Positions 1 through 8,391 are shown, counted from the first letter of the stretch. The stretch: 64,000 nucleotides of DNA from Polynucleobacter sp. AM-25C3 (GCF_018882335.1 NZ_JACVOS010000010.1:1-64000); one strand, 5' to 3'. The notes: generated from the sequence alone by a model not told the origin. Numbers and translations: made by a program.

Positions 1-74
1 ACCCTGAGGTAGCCCCCAGACTTTAAATACTCAGTAACTACTTTTAGCTTGAACTGCGTACTGTATTTGCTCAT
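1..74 (-). CDS. IS3-family transposase OrfA, N-terminal fragment cut by the window edge
   Basis: Reading leftward from an ATG at 74, the frame is open to the window edge and begins MSKYSTQFKLKVVTEYL, the typical start of the helix-turn-helix OrfA of IS3-family elements. An AAAGGGG Shine-Dalgarno lies about 8 nt upstream, and a terminal inverted repeat follows at 101-127, the correct distance for the left end of such an IS. OrfA would bind the IS ends and, by programmed frameshift, form the OrfAB transposase. Only 24 codons are visible, so intactness cannot be judged. Confidence 0.75.
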   Translation of the reverse strand, partial: MSKYSTQFKLKVVTEYLKSGGYLR

Positions 75-100
75 GAAGCTGACCCCTTTGAGTTGGATTT

Positions 101-127
101 GGTGTCCAACTTTTGTGGGTCAGTTCA
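101..127 (-). repeat. Terminal inverted repeat of the IS3-family element
   Basis: On the minus strand the end reads TGAACTGACCCACAAAAG followed by TTGGACACC. It starts with the TG dinucleotide usual for IS3-family tips and lies just upstream of the OrfA start. A near-identical 27-bp sequence recurs at 31674-31700. The partner end of this IS is outside the window. Confidence 0.65.
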
Positions 128-159
128 AACAAGGGGCTTTTTTTATTTCAACAGATTCC

Positions 160-984
160 TTAAAGCTTCTTAGGGGGTAGTGGTTTGGGTGCCACTTTAT
201 ATAGTGGCTCTACGGCTGGCATAAGCGCGGTTAATTGCTCAATCCTAGTTTCACCAGAAGGATGGGTAGATAAAAACTCTGGGGAGCTCTTATCTTTTGT
301 AGCCTTGATCATTTTTTGCCACACGGTGATTGCGCCGTTTGGGTTATATCCAGCTCTTGCTGCAAGCTCTAGACCAATCGCATCAGCCTCTGATTCATTC
401 TCTCTTGAGTTTGGCAGTACAAATACATAGTGGGCAACTTGATTAGCGGCGCTCACTGCTGAACCATAACCGCCAGCTGCGGCCATTGCAACATTCACTG
501 CCAAGTTCTGCGCCATGGCTTGTGATACACGCTCTCTACCATGCTCTCGGAGTGCATGTGCAATCTCATGACCCATGATGGCAGCGATTTCATCGTCATT
601 TAAATTCAGTTGCTCAATAATCCCAGTGTAGAAAGTAATCTTACCGCCAGGAGCGCAGCTTGCATTTAAGACCGGAGCATCAATGAGGGTCAGGCGCCAA
701 TCCCATTGCTTGGTGTCATCACGAAATGCTTGAGTCTGCGGAATAAGTCTATTGGCTATGATCTTTAAGCGATCATAGCTTGGACCCGATGTGACCAATA
801 GATTTTTTTCTTTTGCCTTTTGATTCTGCTCGTTATAACTTACAGCAGAGAGGCGATCCACTTCCGCAGAAGAGGCCATCATAAATTGAGATCGACTAAC
901 ACCGACAACCCCTGGGCGAGTGGTGTTAGCACAAGCCGAGAGGAGGGTAAGAAGGGCAGGGACCCAATAGATACGAATGTTCAG
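160..984 (-). CDS. M48-family zinc metalloprotease, predicted outer-membrane lipoprotein
   Basis: M48 proteases of the LoiP/BepA type degrade or help fold outer-membrane proteins in the periplasm. The zinc site is clear: HEIAH (HExxH) about residue 145 of the long form, and a downstream ENESEADAIG segment supplying the third ligand. The first ATGs lie at 882 and 879, but the frame stays open upstream to a stop at 997-999 and encodes a textbook lipoprotein signal, NIRIYWVPALLTLLSAC, with lipobox LSAC. No ATG, GTG or TTG precedes it; a CTG at 984 sits 6 nt after AAGGA, so I place the start there (274 aa). If the start were ATG 882 the protein would be cytoplasmic, which is unlikely for this family. 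Confidence 0.85.
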   Translation of the reverse strand: MNIRIYWVPALLTLLSACANTTRPGVVGVSRSQFMMASSAEVDRLSAVSYNEQNQKAKEKNLLVTSGPSYDRLKIIANRLIPQTQAFRDDTKQWDWRLTLIDAPVLNASCAPGGKITFYTGIIEQLNLNDDEIAAIMGHEIAHALREHGRERVSQAMAQNLAVNVAMAAAGGYGSAVSAANQVAHYVFVLPNSRENESEADAIGLELAARAGYNPNGAITVWQKMIKATKDKSSPEFLSTHPSGETRIEQLTALMPAVEPLYKVAPKPLPPKKL

Positions 985-1022
985 ATTAAATCCTTGCTAT
1001 TACAGCGTATTGCTTTTATTTC

Positions 1023-1622
1023 TTACTTCTTTTTTGGAGATGTAATCGATGCAGCCATTGCATCAAAGTAAATCACCTTCACTTGTTCTCCAACGTTCAC
1101 ATCAGCCAACAACTGTGGGTTCTTGACTGTCACTACAGTCACCTTGCCACTTGGACCTTTAACTGACACTAATTTTTTAGCGCGATCCACATCAATAATG
1201 TCAGCAATGATCGTAGTTGTATTAGTGATAGTGCGGGCTGGTTTTTCACCAGGCTTGGAAGCAACCTCAGATGAGGTTTCCACCTTGCTACGAATGCCGT
1301 CACTCTTAGTTTTGATTAACTCAATAGCAACTGCTAGTTCGTATGTAACGCTGAGACGATCACCTTTTTTGATTTGATCAAAGCTTTTGATCTCTGGACC
1401 AGCAATGAACTTCGATTCACCTTCTTTATTTTTGAAGAAAATCGTACGAGTTTTCTTATCAATCTTGGTTACTGTACCTTCGTACAACTGGAAAATATTG
1501 TCTGTAACTGCTGCATCAACCACGACAGCATTTGCAGCAGTAGGGGCTTGAGCCATCACTAATGCTGGACCTGCCAACAAAGCTGCTGCTACGAGGGTAA
1601 TTGGGGCAAATTTCATTTTCAT
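1023..1622 (-). CDS. Periplasmic protein of unknown function with two similar beta-rich halves
   Basis: 199 aa. An N-terminal signal peptide (MKMKFAPITLVAAALLAG, cleavage near VMAQA) predicts export. The mature part contains two related segments: EGTVTKIDKKTRTIFFKN...IKKGDRLSVTYELA (about 48-100) and ADIIDVDRAKKLVSVKGP...VNVGEQVKVIYFDA (about 140-190). Both follow a strand-turn-strand plan ending in a 'GD/GE-x-V-x-V-x-Y' strand, as in small OB-like modules. This suggests an internal duplication. No catalytic motif is visible and I do not assign a function. The gene is upstream of the M48 gene on the same strand (38 bp gap), so they may be co-transcribed. Confidence 0.8.
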   Translation of the reverse strand: MKMKFAPITLVAAALLAGPALVMAQAPTAANAVVVDAAVTDNIFQLYEGTVTKIDKKTRTIFFKNKEGESKFIAGPEIKSFDQIKKGDRLSVTYELAVAIELIKTKSDGIRSKVETSSEVASKPGEKPARTITNTTTIIADIIDVDRAKKLVSVKGPSGKVTVVTVKNPQLLADVNVGEQVKVIYFDAMAASITSPKKK

Positions 1623-1775
1623 AACTTTCCTTATTTTTTGAGTATTTCTTCCTAGATATTAGCGTATTTTTAGCCCCAATTTGTCTTTAACAGCCCTCCC
1701 ATTGGGCTCAAGGTAATTTATGGGCTTCTTTGATAACATCAGTTCTTTCGCAGCTCCACGACCCAAAGGAATGAG

Positions 1776-2558
1776 ATGCCCCGTTTTGCAGCCAACCTCA
1801 CGATGTTATTTACCGAAGCACTATTCTTGGAACGCTTTGCGCTAGCCAAGACCGCCGGGTTTAAAGCAGTCGAATTTCTATTTCCCTATGCCTTTGATGT
1901 AAAAGAGATTAAATCCGCCCTAGATAACAACGCCTTAAAACTGGTTTTGCACAACCTTCCTGCTGGAAACTGGGATGCTGGTGAGCGTGGAATAGCCTGC
2001 TTGCCAGATCGTGTCACCGAATTTCGCGATGGAGTTGCTAAAGCCATTGAATATGCAAGCGTCCTAGGCGTTCCACAGTTAAATTGTCTTGCTGGTAAGG
2101 CGCCAGCTGGGCTTGATCCAAAAGTTCTGCACGATACCTTTGTTAGTAATCTTCAATACGCAGCGAGTGAACTTAAAAAAGCCAGCCTAAAACTCCTCAT
2201 CGAGCCGATCAACACCTTTGATATCCCAGGTTTCTACCTTTCAAAAACAGAGCAGGGAATTGCCATTTTGGATGCAGTCGGCGCCGATAATGCATTTTTG
2301 CAATACGACATCTACCATGCGCAACGCATGGAGGGTGAGCTAGGTAATACGATTCAAAAGTATTTAAGTCGCATTGCCCATATTCAATTGGCTGACAACC
2401 CTGGACGTAATGAGCCCGGTACTGGTGAGATCAACTATAGCTACCTCTTTGATCTATTAGATCGCATGGGCTACTCCGGCTATATCGGCTGCGAATACAA
2501 ACCCCTCAAAACCACCGAAGCTGGTCTTGGGTGGATGGGGCAATACGAGCAAGAGTGA
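1776..2558 (+). CDS. hyi: Hydroxypyruvate isomerase
   Basis: Interconverts hydroxypyruvate and tartronate semialdehyde in glyoxylate/glycolate use. The 260-aa protein closely follows E. coli Hyi in length and in landmark segments: RFAANLTMLF at the start, LHNLPAGNWDAGERGIA, LLIEPINTFDIPGF, QYDIYHAQRMEGEL, and ADNPGRNEPGTGEINY near the end. These are the xylose-isomerase-like TIM-barrel metal and active-site segments. An AAAGGA ends 6 nt before the ATG at 1776, which I prefer to the out-of-frame ATG at 1771. It is followed by glxR on the same strand, whose product is the next step of the pathway. Confidence 0.93.
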   Translation: MPRFAANLTMLFTEALFLERFALAKTAGFKAVEFLFPYAFDVKEIKSALDNNALKLVLHNLPAGNWDAGERGIACLPDRVTEFRDGVAKAIEYASVLGVPQLNCLAGKAPAGLDPKVLHDTFVSNLQYAASELKKASLKLLIEPINTFDIPGFYLSKTEQGIAILDAVGADNAFLQYDIYHAQRMEGELGNTIQKYLSRIAHIQLADNPGRNEPGTGEINYSYLFDLLDRMGYSGYIGCEYKPLKTTEAGLGWMGQYEQE

Positions 2559-2618
2559 GCTCTCAAATCCGGCCCCACATATAAAAATATAGAAAATTAA
2601 AATTTGGAGAATGCAGTC

Positions 2619-3515
2619 ATGGGTAAATTAAAACTGGGTTTTGTTGGTTTAGGAATAATGGGCGCCCCAATGGCAGGCCATTTAGTAGCTGCTGGACATG
2701 AAGTCTTCATCAGCACTCGTAGCAAAGTGCCGGAAGAGCTTGCCAATAGCGCAGCAATCGTCTGCGCTAGCCCTGCAGAAGTTGCAAATAAGGCGGATAT
2801 TATTTTCACGATGGTGCCAGACACCCCTGATGTTGAAAAAGTACTCTTTGGCGAGAATGGCATTGCCTCTGGCTTAAGCAAAGGCAAGATCGTAGTTGAC
2901 ATGAGCTCAATCTCCCCAATTGAGACCAAAGCATTTGCTCAAAAAATCAATGCACTCGGATGCGGGTATTTGGACGCTCCAGTCTCTGGTGGTCAACTTG
3001 GAGCCAAGGGCGCAACACTCACCATCATGGTAGGTGGTAGTGAAGAGACCTTTGCTCAGGTTAAGCCCATCTTTGAATTGATGGGCAAAAACATTACCTT
3101 GGTCGGTGGCAATGGAACAGGTCAAATTACAAAAGTGGCCAATCAAATCATCGTGGCTTTGAACATTGAAGCTGTTGCTGAAGCGCTCTTATTCGCATCT
3201 AAAGCCGGAGCAGATCCCGCCAAAGTGCGCGAGGCATTGATGGGTGGTTTTGCTAGCTCCAAGATTTTAGAAGTGCATGGTGAGCGCATGATCAAAAGAA
3301 CCTTTGACCCTGGCTTTAGGATTGAGTTGCACCAAAAGGATCTCAATCTCGCACTCAGTAGCGCTAAAGCCTTAGGCGTCTCATTGCCTAATACCGCTAC
3401 AGCCCAAGAATTATTAAACTCTTGTAGCGCTCATGGCGGTAAAGCCTGGGATCACTCTGCCATGGTGAAGGCGCTTGAGAAGATGGCAAACTTTGAAATA
3501 GGCCAGAAGGTTTAA
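2619..3515 (+). CDS. glxR: 2-hydroxy-3-oxopropionate (tartronate semialdehyde) reductase
   Basis: NAD(P)H-dependent reduction of tartronate semialdehyde to glycerate. The beta-hydroxyacid dehydrogenase signature is present: GFVGLGIMGAPMAGHL (Rossmann, residues 6-21), the substrate loop DAPVSGGQLGA (about 119-129), and the catalytic-lysine segment GTGQITKVANQI (about 167-178). The frame can be opened at a TTG (2604), but that TTGGAGA is itself the ribosome-binding site, so ATG 2619 (298 aa) is the start. It sits 60 bp after hyi and forms the glyoxylate-to-glycerate pair with it. Confidence 0.92.
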   Translation: MGKLKLGFVGLGIMGAPMAGHLVAAGHEVFISTRSKVPEELANSAAIVCASPAEVANKADIIFTMVPDTPDVEKVLFGENGIASGLSKGKIVVDMSSISPIETKAFAQKINALGCGYLDAPVSGGQLGAKGATLTIMVGGSEETFAQVKPIFELMGKNITLVGGNGTGQITKVANQIIVALNIEAVAEALLFASKAGADPAKVREALMGGFASSKILEVHGERMIKRTFDPGFRIELHQKDLNLALSSAKALGVSLPNTATAQELLNSCSAHGGKAWDHSAMVKALEKMANFEIGQKV

Positions 3516-3524
3516 GAGTCTCTG

Positions 3525-4112
3525 ATGAAAACAACCCTACTCGTTTATCTACATGGCTTTCGTTCATCTCCAAATTCAACTAAGGCGGTGATGACGGGTG
3601 AAGCGGTGAGTGCGCTCTCGACAAGCAACCATACATACGAATGGTATTGCCCGCAATTGCTAGCATCACCAAAAGAGAGTATGGAGATGGTGATTAAGCA
3701 CATCGATCAATCTAAAGCGGATCGCATAGTGATCATCGGATCTTCTCTGGGGGGCTTCTACACAAACTACCTAGCAGAAAAATATCAATGCAAAGGTGTT
3801 GCCCTTAATCCTGCGGTGTATGCCGCCAGAGAATTAGAGCCACATGTTGGCATGATGACCGCCTACGATAGCGAAGAACCTTTTGATTTCAAGGCCGAGT
3901 ACATTGACGAATTGCGAGCCTTGCAAGTAAATACAATTTCAGATCCTAAGCGTTATTTTTTAATTGCTGCTAAGGGCGATGAGCTTCTGGATTGGAAAGA
4001 GATGATTGCTTTTTATCCTGGAGCAAAGCAACTGGTGTTAGAGGGCAGCGATCATGGAATTGCTGACTATGCCAAGCACTTATCGGCAGTGATTGATTTT
4101 ATCGAGCATTGA
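3525..4112 (+). CDS. YqiA/YcfP-like alpha/beta-hydrolase esterase
   Basis: 195-aa single-domain alpha/beta hydrolase of the UPF0227 type. Visible landmarks are the oxyanion region YLHGFRSSPNS (8-18), the nucleophile elbow IGSSLGGFY (serine near 76), an aspartate in AAKGDELL and the catalytic histidine in EGSDHGI near 180. E. coli YqiA hydrolyses short acyl esters; the natural substrate is unknown. It starts 9 bp after glxR, suggesting one operon, and its 3' end overlaps the next gene. Confidence 0.85.
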   Translation: MKTTLLVYLHGFRSSPNSTKAVMTGEAVSALSTSNHTYEWYCPQLLASPKESMEMVIKHIDQSKADRIVIIGSSLGGFYTNYLAEKYQCKGVALNPAVYAARELEPHVGMMTAYDSEEPFDFKAEYIDELRALQVNTISDPKRYFLIAAKGDELLDWKEMIAFYPGAKQLVLEGSDHGIADYAKHLSAVIDFIEH

Positions 4113-5118
4113 TTTCTTGATTGATTCATTTAGCAATCTAATTCACAGTATTCGCAGAAAATCTCTGTGGATTCTGCTTGCTGCAATCTTTATATCCATC
4201 GTTGGCCATCTCATCCTATTTTTTGGTATTCCCTTTATTTCATTTGCTAGTGCACCGCCTATCTCCGAAGATCTCATTATCAAAACTGATCTTCGCGTTG
4301 AACCCCCTCAAAAGATTCAACTTGCGACAGCGCCAAAGAAAAAATCTCCACCCAAGAAAACCACCGCCGTATCGGCAGACTTGCCAGAGGCAAGCAATGG
4401 AAAGCAGGGCGCCTTGGGAAATCAAACGGGGCAAGCATTTCGCCTGCCCGAATCAGGAACGTATTATTTTGACGCCTATGTTGATGGTCAGTTATATCAA
4501 ACAGCTCAACTGGACTGGATAACAGAGGGCAACAATTGCCGCCTCTATATCAACATTCCTTATGCAGTCGTTGGACCATTTGTATTTGAATCCCGAGGAT
4601 CTGTAGATGCTTATGGAATAGCGCCTTCGATTTACTGGACACAACGTGGAACAAAGCCCCCGCGCTATTCTCGGTTCGATCGAGATCAAGGTGGAGCAGG
4701 GAAGATGTATTTCTCCGAGAAACCGGAATTTTCCCCCGATTTACTGCCAGGCACTCAGGATCGGTTTAGCCTCATGTTCCAATTTGCCTCTCTTTTAAAT
4801 GGCAGCGATAAGATTGATGAAGCGGGTAGCGTTAAAGCGCTTCCCGTGGTTGACTACAACACCTTAGAGATGTGGCAATTTAAGAGCTATGGTGAGGTGG
4901 AGTCGGACGACATCCCAAGCCTAGGAAAGTCGGTGAATCGCCATTACGCCTTAATGCAGCGTGAAAATGATCCATACAAGCGTCAGGTCGATATTTGGCT
5001 GGCTAGAGATCTTGACTGGCTTCCTGGCAGAATGCGTTCCCTAGAGGCTAATGGACGTGTTCTGGAGCTTATTTTTAAGCAGAAGGCGCCCATCGATAAG
5101 GCGAAACTCATCGATTAG
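4093..5118 (+). CDS. DUF3108 domain protein with N-terminal membrane anchor
   Basis: 341 aa in the longest form. A single hydrophobic helix (KSLWILLAAIFISIVGHLIL, about 22-41) is followed by a Lys/Pro-rich linker and a C-terminal beta-rich domain of the DUF3108 type, typical of Burkholderiaceae envelope proteins of unknown role. There is no in-frame ATG at the start; TTG codons at 4093 and 4117 are the candidates. The 4093 start overlaps the preceding esterase by 20 bp, implying translational coupling. The start is therefore uncertain. Confidence 0.75.
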   Translation: MILSSIDFLIDSFSNLIHSIRRKSLWILLAAIFISIVGHLILFFGIPFISFASAPPISEDLIIKTDLRVEPPQKIQLATAPKKKSPPKKTTAVSADLPEASNGKQGALGNQTGQAFRLPESGTYYFDAYVDGQLYQTAQLDWITEGNNCRLYINIPYAVVGPFVFESRGSVDAYGIAPSIYWTQRGTKPPRYSRFDRDQGGAGKMYFSEKPEFSPDLLPGTQDRFSLMFQFASLLNGSDKIDEAGSVKALPVVDYNTLEMWQFKSYGEVESDDIPSLGKSVNRHYALMQRENDPYKRQVDIWLARDLDWLPGRMRSLEANGRVLELIFKQKAPIDKAKLID

Positions 5119-5141
5119 AGGACTCCGAATAATGGTTGATC

Positions 5142-5681
5142 CTAGAATCCAGATCCTGATTTGGGGTTTTTGTTTGATCTGCCCAGCAACGCACCCATCA
5201 TTGAGTACATTGCAGCGCCGGACATGGAGACGGCAAAGATCCCCGAGAACGAGATGATGATCGGGAGAATTCTCCATTGCTCAGATAAGGTGTAGTCACC
5301 ATAACCAACAGTCGTATACATTTCACCAGCAAAATAGAAGGTTTGTGGATTGGTTGGGAATACCTGTAAAGCCACGCAAATATAAGACCAAGCTACGATT
5401 TCAAGCAAGTGGCTAGCAATAATCAACAAAATCGCAATGAAATACGAGAGAAAATTAGCGCCGTAAACCCGCTTGTTTTCAAGCCTGCTATCCAACCAAT
5501 GGAAGGTGCCAGCAATCATCAAGACAGCTACACCATGAAGTGTCAGCATGAAGCATGCCAGTAGCAACACGAACCAGATCTCACTATTGCCCATATCCGT
5601 ATTAATCTCAGAGAACAGCGTGCTAAAGCTGGGGAGATTGTGAAGACCGGGAAGGTTGGCTATACGCTCAAATAAGGACAT
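5142..5681 (-). CDS. Two-pore-helix potassium channel family protein
   Basis: 179 aa with about three to four hydrophobic segments: EIWFVLLLACFMLTLHGVAV, NFLSYFIAILLIIASHLLEI, a pore loop, and ILPIIISFSGIFAVSMSGAA. The pore contains the K+ selectivity filter TVGYGD (about 135-140), preceded by AGEMYT. This is the Ion_trans_2 architecture without a cytoplasmic RCK domain, so it is a small K+ channel with unknown gating. It converges tail-to-tail with the DUF3108 gene (23 bp apart). Confidence 0.85.
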   Translation of the reverse strand: MSLFERIANLPGLHNLPSFSTLFSEINTDMGNSEIWFVLLLACFMLTLHGVAVLMIAGTFHWLDSRLENKRVYGANFLSYFIAILLIIASHLLEIVAWSYICVALQVFPTNPQTFYFAGEMYTTVGYGDYTLSEQWRILPIIISFSGIFAVSMSGAAMYSMMGALLGRSNKNPKSGSGF

Positions 5682-5936
5682 GGACTCTTAAAGATTAGGG
5701 CTTGGGTTTAGTCTAATTTCTTGTTTGACATAATAATGATTATACGCATCTTGAATTAATTTAAAAAAGACAAGAAAGAACTAGAACCATCCTCCGTAAG
5801 AATTAAATTAACGACAGATTAACAAAGAACTCACGCAAATGCAAGGGTTTAATGCTAGGTTATGACAATAACGATTTGACTGCAATTCATTAGTAATTCA
5901 CATAAGGTAGAGTAGATGAATGTCAATTTTTAGTAG

Positions 5937-5960
5937 AAAATTACCTAATTAGGTAATTTT
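5937..5960. promoter_or_regulatory. 24-bp perfect palindrome, probable operator of the HTH gene
   Basis: A perfect 24-bp palindrome with half-site AAAATTACCTAA ends 11 bp before the ATG of the HTH gene at 5972. Its size, symmetry and position suit a dimeric XRE-type repressor acting on its own promoter or leader. The rest of 5682-5971 is AT-rich and shows no coding frame I trust. Confidence 0.6.
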
Positions 5961-5971
5961 ATAAGGCTCAT

Positions 5972-6304
5972 ATGAAGGCAACGCAAACCAAGGTTTCTGG
6001 TCCATTTCAGACCTATAACAATGCTAATGCTCTACGTGAAGATTTGGCAAATACCATAGCCTCGCTGATTGAGTGGCGGGAATTAAATCAGGTAGAGGCT
6101 GCTGCACTCATGTCTATAAGCCCATCCAAATTGTCCGTATTGCTTAAATACGCAAGAGAGCCAAATGCCCAACTAGGTACCCTCAGCATAGGAAAAATGA
6201 TTGAATGCATCAATTGTTTGGGGGTTGATGTGGATCTTATTGTGCGCAGACCCAGGAGCAACAAACCCCAATTCCCAGGGCAAACAAGGCTGGGTCTTGC
6301 ATAG
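5972..6304 (+). CDS. XRE-type HTH protein, HigA2/HTH_37-like orphan antitoxin or regulator
   Basis: 110 aa. A Cro/C1-type helix-turn-helix spans about 22-72: WRELNQVEAAALMSISPSKLSVLLK, then LGTLSIGKMIECINCLGVDVDL, the pattern of HTH_37 proteins. These are usually the antitoxin of a RelE-like toxin encoded just upstream. No toxin frame is visible in the 290 bp before it, so this is an orphan antitoxin or a stand-alone regulator. A TAAGG ribosome-binding site and the 24-bp palindrome lie immediately upstream, suggesting autorepression. Confidence 0.8.
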   Translation: MKATQTKVSGPFQTYNNANALREDLANTIASLIEWRELNQVEAAALMSISPSKLSVLLKYAREPNAQLGTLSIGKMIECINCLGVDVDLIVRRPRSNKPQFPGQTRLGLA

Positions 6305-6315
6305 GTTAGTAGTCC

Positions 6316-6690
6316 CTACCCTAGGGTGGCAAACATTTCAATCTTTGGTGAAACAGCTTTAACCACCTTTTCAATGCCATGCCCAGGGTTAGTTCGTTTT
6401 TGTGAAATCAGCAACCCAACCTTTTCCAAAAGGCTAATATCCCTAGTAATGGCAGAGCGCTCACGATGCAATTTTGTCGTCAATTGGGTGATGGATTTTG
6501 GCTCCTCCATTACCTCCAGCATTAGACGCCTGCGCGCCTCAGAAAGAACCATAAACATCTCTTGAGGATCTTCAAACGAGAGGGTTGCTACCTTCTTAAA
6601 TGACTGTGAGCAATCTGCCTTTTGCGCAGCTTTGCGTGCTCGAGAAAAAAAGCTCTCAACTTTATCGGCACGAATAACCATTTTTGTCAT
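6316..6690 (-). CDS. tumA: TumA-type antitoxin, HVO_A0114-like winged-helix DNA-binding protein
   Basis: 124 aa from ATG 6690, which overlaps the toxin stop codon as ATGA and has AAGGAGAAG just upstream. The frame extends to 6729, but that part lies inside the toxin gene. A winged helix is visible at about 50-115 (EARRRLMLEVMEEPKSITQL, then RERSAITRDISLLEKVGLL). This HVO_A0114/MarR-like family is the usual partner of DUF6516/TumE toxins. It should bind DNA at the operon promoter and neutralise the toxin. Confidence 0.75.
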   Translation of the reverse strand: MTKMVIRADKVESFFSRARKAAQKADCSQSFKKVATLSFEDPQEMFMVLSEARRRLMLEVMEEPKSITQLTTKLHRERSAITRDISLLEKVGLLISQKRTNPGHGIEKVVKAVSPKIEMFATLG

Positions 6691-7028
6691 CTCTTCTCCT
6701 TTTTGATCTTTTGAATAATGCCTTGCCACTCTTGCTCAAACTGCTCCAGCGTGTGCTCGTAACTCACAAATTCTACCGGCGTCACCTTGCCCATGAAATG
6801 CCTGTGATGGTAATTATGCGCATTATCAAATCCAAGTACCCTGCCATTGTCCTTTTGACAAATCAATCTATTGATATATGCCAGGTTGTATCTAGTGACA
6901 ACGGTATGCCCATCCTCAAAATAACCCCACACTTCAAAGCTAAGGATCCCCCCGCCTTGACTTGCTTTAAGGTAGAAAGTCTCCCTCTCAATTAGGGATT
7001 CAACTTTCTCTCGCTTACTCTTGGCCAT
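6687..7028 (-). CDS. tumE: TumE-family (DUF6516) toxin
   Basis: 113 aa from ATG 7028 (a TTG two codons upstream is possible). The sequence has the DUF6516/TumE pattern: a conserved YLKASQGGGILSFEVWGYFED, RYNLAYINR and the late FDNAHNYHHRHF segment with clustered His/Asp residues, plausibly the active site of an RNase-like toxin. It is first in a two-gene operon with tumA. The pair sits next to a site-specific recombinase gene, a common place for stabilising modules. Confidence 0.75.
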   Translation of the reverse strand: MAKSKREKVESLIERETFYLKASQGGGILSFEVWGYFEDGHTVVTRYNLAYINRLICQKDNGRVLGFDNAHNYHHRHFMGKVTPVEFVSYEHTLEQFEQEWQGIIQKIKKEKR

Positions 7029-7083
7029 GACCAATTATATACCAGTTATGTAATTATTTATCATATCTGATCATAAGGCAAAT

Positions 7084-8073
7084 TTAACGGACATTAGGAT
7101 AATTAAAGCGGTGCAATTGATAGTGCCTACCTTTTTCGAGGGATATATTGTGAAAGCTCCCCCCTCTAGGGTGATGCTGTTTGTGAACTCGTTTTAGCCT
7201 CGCGATTGAGGTATGGGTGTAGATTTGAGTGGTTTGAACGCTCGCATGGCCAAGTAACTTTTGGATCACAATTAGATTTGCGCCGCCATTGAGTAGATGG
7301 GTAGCAAACGAATGCCTCAGGGTATGCGGGCAGACTTTTTTGGTAATACCGGCACGCAGCGCATGCCGCTTCACAATTAAGCGGCAAGTTCGAGTATGAA
7401 ATCGCCCTCCTTTGCCCTTGCCAAGGAATACGAAATTTGCTCTGGAGCCAGCCGCAACCCTCATTCTGTAGAGTCTCGATCGTATTTCCTCTAGGTACCG
7501 AGATAGCCAGTGTGCTGCAATTGCCCCGAAAGGAACAATGCGATCCGACTTGGATTTACTCGTATTGGCGCGAACGATAATGTACTGATCAGGCAGATAT
7601 AGGCTTGTAATTTCCAGCATAACCAGCTCACTTACCCGCATCCCAGTCGCGTAGAGTAGCTCGAGCATGGCCCTATCCCTTAGGCCAATTGGTGTCGTTG
7701 TGTCCGGCGATTCAATGAGCCTGGTTACCTCTAGCTCCGAAAGAATATTTGGAAGGGATTGCTGGGACTTAATGGGTCTGAGCCCTAAGCATGGGTTTAA
7801 TTCTAGTTTGCACTCACGATCCAGGTATCGATAGAGGCGTCGCAAAATTGAGATGCGTAAATTATGTGTACGCACTCGATTGGTGGCCGTGATTTCTAGA
7901 AAGCCTAAAATATCTTCAGATGTTGCGCCTAAGAGGCCCTTCCCTTCATATGCTTTAAGCCACTTGCTAAAGGTTAGAAGCTCCTTCCGGTAGGTTTTGA
8001 TGGTGTTGCTGGACCAATAATTATTAAGCCAGCCAGAATTTAAGAATTGCTCTATTAGTTGCTCACTCCGCAT
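7084..8073 (-). CDS. XerD-like tyrosine recombinase/integrase
   Basis: 329 aa. An N-terminal SAM-like core-binding domain (about 1-90) precedes the catalytic domain. Catalytic residues are visible: Arg in ATGMRVSELVML (about 145), the beta-strand Lys region, HTLRHSFATHLL (His-x-x-Arg, about 258), LGHASVQTT (His, about 281) and the nucleophile Tyr in QIYTHT (about 291). The C-terminus ends like XerD (KQHHPRG) but carries about 25 extra residues. It may integrate the element or resolve multimers; no att core was identified. The first ATG is at 8073 and the coding style suits the whole frame. Confidence 0.88.
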   Translation of the reverse strand: MRSEQLIEQFLNSGWLNNYWSSNTIKTYRKELLTFSKWLKAYEGKGLLGATSEDILGFLEITATNRVRTHNLRISILRRLYRYLDRECKLELNPCLGLRPIKSQQSLPNILSELEVTRLIESPDTTTPIGLRDRAMLELLYATGMRVSELVMLEITSLYLPDQYIIVRANTSKSKSDRIVPFGAIAAHWLSRYLEEIRSRLYRMRVAAGSRANFVFLGKGKGGRFHTRTCRLIVKRHALRAGITKKVCPHTLRHSFATHLLNGGANLIVIQKLLGHASVQTTQIYTHTSIARLKRVHKQHHPRGGSFHNISLEKGRHYQLHRFNYPNVR

Positions 8074-8351
8074 TAGCTACCATTTGCCGTAGATTTTCCA
8101 GCAAAAGATTTTAGACTCGACTGCACGCTAATGCCGACAAAATGCACCGCTTATTTATGGAATGCAAAACTTAAAAATAAAAATCGGAGTACCCAATATA
8201 CTTTCACACTGATACTTTTCGACTATTGACTTAAAAGTTAATTTAACTGGGTCATGGCACCACAGAAATACAAATCAAATTTACAAATGAATTTTGCCGC
8301 GCTTAGCTAGCAAAAGTTGCTTTTCAAACTTTCTTTTTACGGCCTATAAGT

Positions 8352-8371
8352 GTGTGCTCGTTCGAGCACAC
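8352..8371. repeat. Near-perfect palindrome GTGTGCTCGTTCGAGCACAC
   Basis: Two 9-bp arms (GTGTGCTCG / CGAGCACAC) separated by TT. It is 20 bp upstream of a second palindrome. This could be a regulator binding site or a hairpin. Confidence 0.5.
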
Positions 8372-8391
8372 GATATTGATTTGCCAAGCTT

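Noticed and set aside
2604..2618. TTG start for glxR
   Set aside because: The TTGGAGA is the ribosome-binding site for ATG 2619, and the extra five residues are absent from the Rossmann start seen in the family.
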